Shown piece by piece: positions 58,680 to 64,000 of a DNA stretch of 64,000 nucleotides (positions are counted from its first letter, which is position 1; every line of letters begins with the position of its first letter). A program made the translations under genes and the position numbers. Under the pieces are notes generated by a model. The model saw only the letters and a list, made by a program, of their open reading frames with translations, searched no databases and was not told the origin of the DNA. The stretch is taken from assembly GCA_009760855.2 (NCBI GenBank), contig WPIO01000001.1, positions 21,792,501-21,856,500 of the forward strand, in the 5' to 3' direction. This DNA comes from Cristatella mucedo. Its lineage: Eukaryota; Bryozoa; Phylactolaemata; Cristatellidae.

Positions 58680-60182
58680 ATTATGTAATGTAATGTATCT
58701 CCATCAGTAACTCCACAAAGTCATAAAGACAATGTGGTGTTACACAGGAGAGTTTTGTATAGCTAACTCACAGCCTAAGCGGCTTTCGGTACGGATTCGG
58801 TAGCCAACAGACTTCGTCTCACGCAACAAACAGAAATTGGGAAGCATAGCAGAGTCAGGAGAGCAGTTGAGGTAGTGAGTAGCATAGAAGTAGCAGTTCA
58901 GGACCGCTGAAAAAGATTTGCCATAGTCGGCAGTTGGAGAGTAGATGTCGTTGCGTAAGAATTGTGGAAGCGAGTTCCACAGTCTAGGACCTGCGGAGCT
59001 AAAGCTTCTGTCGCCAACTGTCTTTAAGTGGAGGAATGGGACAGCTAATTTATTGTCCACACAGGACCTGAGGGCGCGAACAGGCTGAAACTGATGCAGC
59101 AGTTCAGCTAGGTATGCAGGAGCCAAGCCGTGGCGGGCCTTGTGGGTCAGCTTAAGAACTTTTCTCTGTATCCGTTGCTCAACCGGCATCCACCCTAGCT
59201 CTTTTAGCAAAGGAGACACGTGCTCAAACCGCTGGGACTTGAAGATAGCCTTGCAGCCATATTCATAGTCTGCTGCAGTGGTCTAATAGCTGTCATTGGC
59301 AGCCCAGCCAATAGCGAATTGCAATAATCAAGCCGAGACAGAACTAAGGAGGTAGTTAAATTTTTTACAAGCAACTGTTGGAGACAGCTCCTAATCTTGG
59401 ATAGGGATCGGACGTGATGGTTAGCTGTAGAAGCAGTCTTCTGAATGAAGCTTTTAAAATTGAGGCAGTTGTCGAAAACGACACCTAAATTTCGAGCACG
59501 TGGTGATGGTCACACAATAGCATCACCTATTAGAACAGCAAAGCCTTTTAATCCAGCCACACGCTTAGGGTGTCCTATGAGAAGCAGTTCGGTTTTATCG
59601 TCATTTAATTTCAGGAAGTTTTCCGACATCCAGGATCGAATATCGGCAAGGCAAGCATTCAGTTTCTCAGTTGCTGCAGCAGATTCCGACGGTTTAAATG
59701 ACAAACAAAACTGAGTATCATCAGCATAGAAGTGATATCCTATTCCATGGGCCTTAATCACTTTTTCCAGAGATTGTGTATAAATGGAGAACAGCAAGGG
59801 ACCGAGTAGAGACCCTTGAGGGACTCCGCACGTGACCCTTCTCATGTCTGAGACCTGACAGACATGACACGGATTGAACACGATCAGACAAGTATGATTT
59901 AAACCACACCAGTGCTTCGTCTGCCAGACCGATCGTTGTTCTCAATCTTTCAAGCAGAACTTCGTGATCAATGGTGTCGAAGGCAGCAGACAGATCTAGC
60001 AGAGCTAGGGCAGTGACATTCCCGTCGTCGTTGCCACGTAGAATGTCATTGTTAACACGGAGGAGAGCAGTTTCAGTAGAGTGCTGCCTTTTGAACCCTG
60101 ATTGAAATGTTTCTGACATTCCATTATTTTCAATATGTTCAAATAGCTGCTTAGCAACAATTTTTGGGTGGCAAAATACCAC
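58680..60182 (-). mobile_element. L2-B LINE, 5'-truncated, antisense in GBA1 intron 3
   Basis: On the minus strand the element encodes an L2-clade RT with recognisable catalytic segments: LALLDLSAAFDTIDHEVLL (motif A), [20 protein letters not shown], and [12 protein letters not shown] with the YADD box, followed by the C-terminal LWNSLPQFLRNDIYSPTADY. Frames break near 59220-59500 and around 59870. The 3' tail ends in ATTACATTACATAA at 58680. The 5' truncation at about 60180 removes the endonuclease. Confidence 0.88.
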
Positions 60183-60354
60183 CTTTCATAAAAAATTATT
60201 GGCTGACATGTCATTAGAGTGTCATCTCGCCACTCTTAAATGATTAACTTTAGAAGATCGTAGCAGTGAAAGTTTTTCATATAGAAAATGGCAATAGTTT
60301 TCTAATTTAGCATGGTGTGCCATTTATTTCAAGTTCACTTGTATTTTTCCTGAG

Positions 60355-60630
60355 ATATGCACCTATTTAGGACAGCATTTAGTGGGTCCCTGTGATTCGT
60401 CCTTGATGTGCTTATGCGTGCTGACACTGTGCATGCTGCCACTAAGCACATTTGCATGCTGACCCTGTGCATGTCACCCCTAACCATATTATTCATTTCG
60501 ATTGTTTTTTCAAGCATGATTTTACTTACCATTCAATTGCGTTTCACTTTACAGTAAATGTAAAGCGCCTAGAGAGAGATTAAGTTCTCTGAGGGCGCTT
60601 TATCAAGTGAATTATTATTATTATTATTAT
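60355..60630 (+). mobile_element. L2-A 3' end abutting GBA1 exon 4
   Basis: Sense-oriented L2-A 3' untranslated end starting at CACCTATTTAGGACAGC, with the landmarks GTGCTTATGCGTGCTGACAC, TGTGCATGTCACCCCTAACC and AAAGCGCCTAGAGAGAGATT, finishing in seven ATT units at 60630. Twelve bases (CCGGTTGTACAG) then lead to the exon. Confidence 0.9.
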
Positions 60631-60642
60631 CCGGTTGTACAG

Positions 60643-60776
60643 GCATACAGTACACACTGGGTCGGGTTCCCATGGCGAGCTGTGACTTCTCGGTCAGGGA
60701 ATATTCATATGACGATTATGCTGGTGACTTGCAACTAAAGAATTTCTCCTTAGCCACGGAAGACCTGAAGTTTAAG
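60643..60776 (+). CDS. GBA1: GBA1 coding exon 4: [10 protein letters not shown] active-site segment
   Basis: This 134-nt exon encodes residues 142-186. It contains [19 protein letters not shown] and [13 protein letters not shown], matching human GBA1 around R120, C126 and D127 (an active-site Asp) and the N146 glycosylation sequon NFS, which is kept. It enters in phase 1 and leaves in phase 0 at donor GTGGGT (60777). The exon length equals what I recall for the homologous human exon, suggesting ancient intron positions. The acceptor (..TTGTACAG) lies only about 12 bp after the (ATT)n tail of an L2 LINE and lacks a normal pyrimidine tract. The next exon (expected to start with an IPLIHRAL-like segment) was not found before 64000. 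Confidence 0.97.
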
Positions 60777-60929
60777 GTGGGTTGCTTACTCAGCTGGCTG
60801 CGCTTGCTACTACTCTTAGCAACAGCATTATCAATGTCGTTGCTATGATCGTTATCATCACCGAAGACATTTTAATATGATTGGCTCGTCAGTTGAAAAA
60901 TAATTGTGCCGAAGTTTCTACAGTCTGCC

Positions 60930-61610
60930 CTCTAATGTAATGTACGGTCACACAAACTCCACAAAGACTAAGTAGGTGTTACAAAGGAGAGTTTTCAATA
61001 GTCCATCCAAAGCCTAGGCAGCTTTTGCTACTCGTGCGATATCTATCAGGCTTCGTCTTTCAGGCACATTACAACTTCCCCTGAGATGACGACATTAAAA
61101 AGAAGCTTAAAAATACATGTTTATTACAGCATCGGTGGGTCTCTGCGATTCATCTCTCGTGTGTATGTACCTGCTGAAGCTATGCCTGCTGCTTGTGGAT
61201 ATTATCAATAATCGTTCGATAATGCTTTTTATACAGTATCTTTAAAGTGCATTGAAAGAGATTCAGTTCTCTGATGGCTCTATACAAAATTAATATTATT
61301 ATTAATATTATCCCTATTATTATTGTTATTATAATTATTATTATCTCATGCAACAAAGAGAAAATGGGAAGCATAGGTGAGTAAGGGAGCAGTTGAGGTA
61401 GTGAGCAGCATGGAAGTAGCAGCTCAGGACCACGGGAAAGGGTGTACCATAGTCAGCAGCAGGAGAGTATATGTCGTTGCATATAATTTGTAGAAGTGTG
61501 TTCCCGATTCTAGAACCTACAGAGCAGATTCTTCTGTCACCAACGATCTATAGGCATAGGAATGGATCAGCTAATTAATTGTTCATCGAGGACCTGCCTA
61601 TCGGATTTTC
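60930..61610 (-). mobile_element. L2-B 3' end (minus), split by an L2-A insertion
   Basis: 60930-61059 is the L2-B tail (TAATGTAATGTACGGTC, CAAAGGAGAGTTTTCAATAG, CTTCGTCTT), and 61344-61610 continues it (TCTCATGCAACAAAGAG, GTAGCAGCTCAGGACC). The L2-A fragment 61060-61343 lies between. The right end near 61610 is where similarity to other copies stops. Confidence 0.8.
61060..61343 (+). mobile_element. L2-A 3' end variant nested in L2-B
   Basis: A divergent L2-A tail (GGTGGGTCTCTGCGATTCATC, AAAGAGATTCAGTTCTCTG) whose end reads CTCTATACAAAATTAATATT before AT-rich ATT repeats. This CTATACAAA tail variant is the one closest to the SINE1 tail. Confidence 0.75.
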
Positions 61611-62077
61611 CACCACTGCTACCGTTGTTGGAATAATCTCATCTGACCACCTAGGTTTTACTGACACTCATCTCTGTAGATACTTTGGGAAACTATAAAT
61701 AGTACTTTAGGCGAACTAACAGCCGGGTCATGCTGGCTTGGCCAAACCCAAAGTGCTGTGTCACTCTGTCGTGCAGCTAATAAAAATGCCAAAACTACAT
61801 AAAAACACTGGGCAAGCTGAAGGTCAGGCATGGGCTGCCCAAGGTCGGGTCAGCTACTGCTTCGCCAAGGACATGTTGGCTGCAACCTATCACCCAGGAC
61901 ATGCACCCACCATTGCTGGTGCACTTCTGACCTGAAGGTCTAGTCGGTGGCTGTGGGGCCATTCCCTGGACGGCCCCCACAGGCAGCCGGTTGTCGGCCA
62001 ATAAGCTTGCCTATGGGATCCTGTTTTCACACAATGGAAATCAACGTGGGCTCAGAAGCCGTCTGGTCTCTTCACTT

Positions 62078-62641
62078 GTCCTTCTCACCGACCTGATCTG
62101 ACTACCAGTCAAACAACGGATCGACTTCAAGGTTTTGTCACTCACTGTTAGGTCAGTTCATTCTTTGGCTCCAGCCTATCTGTCAGATCTACTTCCCCAT
62201 CAGGACAAGCATCGTACCACCCGCTTTTCGGAATCCAACAGTCAACAAATACCTCGTACAAACCTAAAATCCTTTGGAGACCGTGCATTTAGTTCGTATG
62301 CTCCCAAAGCTTGGAACTGCCTCCCGACCTGCGTCAGAACATCCCTGACCTGACCACATTCAAAAAGAACTTAAAAACACCTATTTAGGACAGCATTTAG
62401 TGGGTCCCTGTGATTCGTCCTTCATGCTTATGCGTGCTGACACTGCATGCTGCCACTAACCACATTTGCATGTTGACCCTGTGCATGTCACCCCTAACCA
62501 TATTATTTATTTTGTTTGTTTATCAAGCATGATATTACTCACCATTCAGTTGCATTTCCCTTTGCAGCAAATGTAAAGCGCCTAGAGAGAGAGATTGAGT
62601 TATCTGAGGGCGCTTTATCAATGCATTGTTATTATTATTAT
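62078..62641 (+). mobile_element. L2-A 3' portion (+)
   Basis: Encodes the L2 RT C-terminal extension (SVHSLAPAYLSDLLPHQDKH, RAFSSYAPKAWN) with frame breaks, then the standard tail and ATT repeats at about 62625-62641. 62642-63800 shows no recognised element apart from a C tract. Confidence 0.88.
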
Positions 62642-63263
62642 CTCGGGAGTCAATGGTGTTCCCCACACAGTGGGAGAGGCTTCCTTCGGCAGATGGTGAT
62701 TTTGCATTATAATAAATTGCTAAGTATTCAAATAATATTGAACGATATTTTGCTCTATTGATGTAGACTCTCCTCTTTAAAAAAATTATGAGAACATGGA
62801 TGATTTCATTTTTTCTGCTGATACGAATACGGCACAAAAGGATGTGTCTTATCATAAGCGACCTATTTATGAATTAACTAAGTGTTGCTGACAATTGACC
62901 TGGTTTTTTGACATTCATGTGAGCCCATCTGGTTTGCTGGTATGGTGGCTTTACAACATTCGTAGCTTGGAATTTTGTAATGCCTAGCATCAGCAACGTT
63001 GCTAATTCAGTGGAGTTCTCTTTCAAAAATATTTGCCATTGATATGGCACCAAAATGTTTAGTAGCTGACGGTTCTAGTCAAATCCATGCTAAAAACCTT
63101 GATCAGTATTGTAAGGTTTTCTTTGTTTACGTGTGCAATATTGAATCAGTAACTAAATTATTCTGAACTTCAAAACTCGTGCGCAGCTTTTTTCCCAGAA
63201 ATTCGAGTCACTGTCTTAATACAGTAAAACTGGCAATCTTGTTATTGGTCCACGGTAATGTAG

Positions 63264-63274
63264 CCCCCCCCCCC
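63264..63274. repeat. C11 homopolymer
   Basis: Eleven consecutive C in GBA1 intron 4. Confidence 0.95.
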
Positions 63275-63817
63275 GGAGGAAACCCAGAAGCACGGCATGC
63301 AAAACAGTGTGGGGTCTCCTGTAGTCTGATTCCCCCAAAGGTCGGTCCCCCGGTCGATGGGTGCCAGGCATCCAGCAAGGGCCCAGCAAGCACTGCACTT
63401 ACGGTTTCCACAGGGGTTGTCTATTTTTTTAATTAGCACTGGGTTCAATAAGTGGCTGAAGTCTACCATGATCTACTGCAAGCCCCTTAGAAGAGGCTGC
63501 AGAGAACTCTAGAAAAGAATGCAATATCCATGGCACCGTTTTGTCTTCCTAAATTTGACAGAATTCCGCTCGTACGTTCTCGATCTACAGCACGGCAAAG
63601 TTCCGTTCGGTTCGTGATCACTCTACACCCACTTCTACCCAGGACCTAGCCGGTACCTCTAGGAACTATTGCTTAAGAACGACTCACAAAAGGTGATGGA
63701 GTTTAGAAAATACGGTGTAAATAGGGCTCTGCATTCTATGCAATCGTTATCAGAGCTTACTGTAGCTTTTTGTGGATTGAAATACGTTGCAGCTTAGATT
63801 AAATATAAATAAATATA

Positions 63818-63962
63818 CCTTATTTGTATAGTGCCCAAAGAGAATGTAATCTCTATTCAGGTGCTTTACATATGCCTCGAGGTTTAAGCCCACGACCGCA
63901 GCCAGACCTTGGTCGGGGCTAGTACCTTAACCGCTGGACCAAACCAGCAAGGCATCTTGAGA
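63818..63962 (-). mobile_element. SINE1 copy
   Basis: Minus-strand SINE1: tail TTATTTGTATAGTGCCCAAAG, then TCTCTATTCAGGTGCTTTAC, B-box region AAGCCCACGACC and A-box complement CTTAACCGCTGGACC. Confidence 0.8.
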
Positions 63963-64000
63963 CCCGGGGCAATAATACTTCTTATCCGGGCTAGCATATT

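Larger units (their letters stand above)
58475..60642 (+). other. GBA1 intron 3, almost entirely LINE sequence
   Basis: A 2.2-kb phase-1 intron made of an antisense L2-B element (58680-60182), about 170 bp of unassigned DNA and a sense L2-A 3' end (60355-60630). Only about 200 bp at the left edge and 12 bp at the right edge are not recognisably LINE-derived or adjacent to LINE sequence. Confidence 0.9.

Noticed and set aside
60777-64000. GBA1 exon 5
   Set aside because: Scanned for an IPLIHRAL-like start after an acceptor AG and for LASPW; none found, so the exon is taken to lie beyond the window.
1-64000. CRISPR arrays, operons, rRNA or bona fide tRNA genes
   Set aside because: No spaced direct repeats, no prokaryotic gene structure and no rRNA block; tRNA-like matches all belong to SINE families.

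Overview
This is a eukaryotic, invertebrate-animal genomic window. It has spliced exons with GT/AG borders, long introns, CpG-depleted repeats and very dense non-LTR retrotransposon debris; nothing bacterial or organellar is visible. The best taxonomic hint is a 186-bp SPIN-like hAT element at 38909-39094. SPIN is known from scattered tetrapods, a triatomine bug and a pond snail, so a gastropod or other lophotrochozoan is my guess (inference, low confidence).

The one firmly identified gene is the 5' part of GBA1, lysosomal acid glucosylceramidase, on the + strand from 39915 past the right edge. Four coding exons are visible: 39915-39993 (signal peptide), 47815-48015, 58331-58474 and 60643-60776. 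Junction phases are 1, 1 and 1 between them and 0 after exon 4, and the joined product is 186 residues. The cysteine and N-glycan pattern of the mature N terminus, the GFGGAFTD motif and the [10 protein letters not shown] motif are all recognisable. The exons with both catalytic glutamates lie beyond 64000. The 5' flank carries a TATA-like stretch, a CACGTG E-box, a roughly 270/320-bp tandem duplication and the SPIN copy.

Most of the rest is mobile DNA. Two L2-clade LINE families dominate. L2-A has a YADD reverse transcriptase and an (ATT)n tail and occurs as more than 20 fragments. One of these, at 49281-52700 in GBA1 intron 2, runs from the 3' tail to an apurinic-type endonuclease domain. 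L2-B has a different RT subfamily and a tail ending in ATTAC-like repeats; one copy keeps a 311-codon open frame. Two tRNA-derived SINE families are present, and SINE1 shares its 3' tail with L2-A. L2-A copies sit inside L2-B copies at two places, which gives a relative age order. There are also a Helitron helicase relic (27316-27800), a Gypsy-type LTR element relic with gag in GBA1 intron 1 (about 41900-44440), a minus-strand Gypsy integrase tail (about 37300-37510) and an unnamed GC-rich dispersed repeat with three copies (14500, 20945, 30145).

Layout: 1-11500 holds LINE/SINE fragments plus one possible minus-strand terminal exon (6729-7121). 11500-14800 is a CpG-rich block with a possible first exon (13517-13641) and a perfect 24-bp inverted repeat. 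14800-38900 is a mosaic of LINE, SINE, Helitron and microsatellite. 38900-64000 is GBA1 with repeat-filled introns. An L2-A tail abuts the splice acceptor of GBA1 exon 4, ending about 12 bp before it, so the (ATT)n tract occupies the usual place of the polypyrimidine tract.
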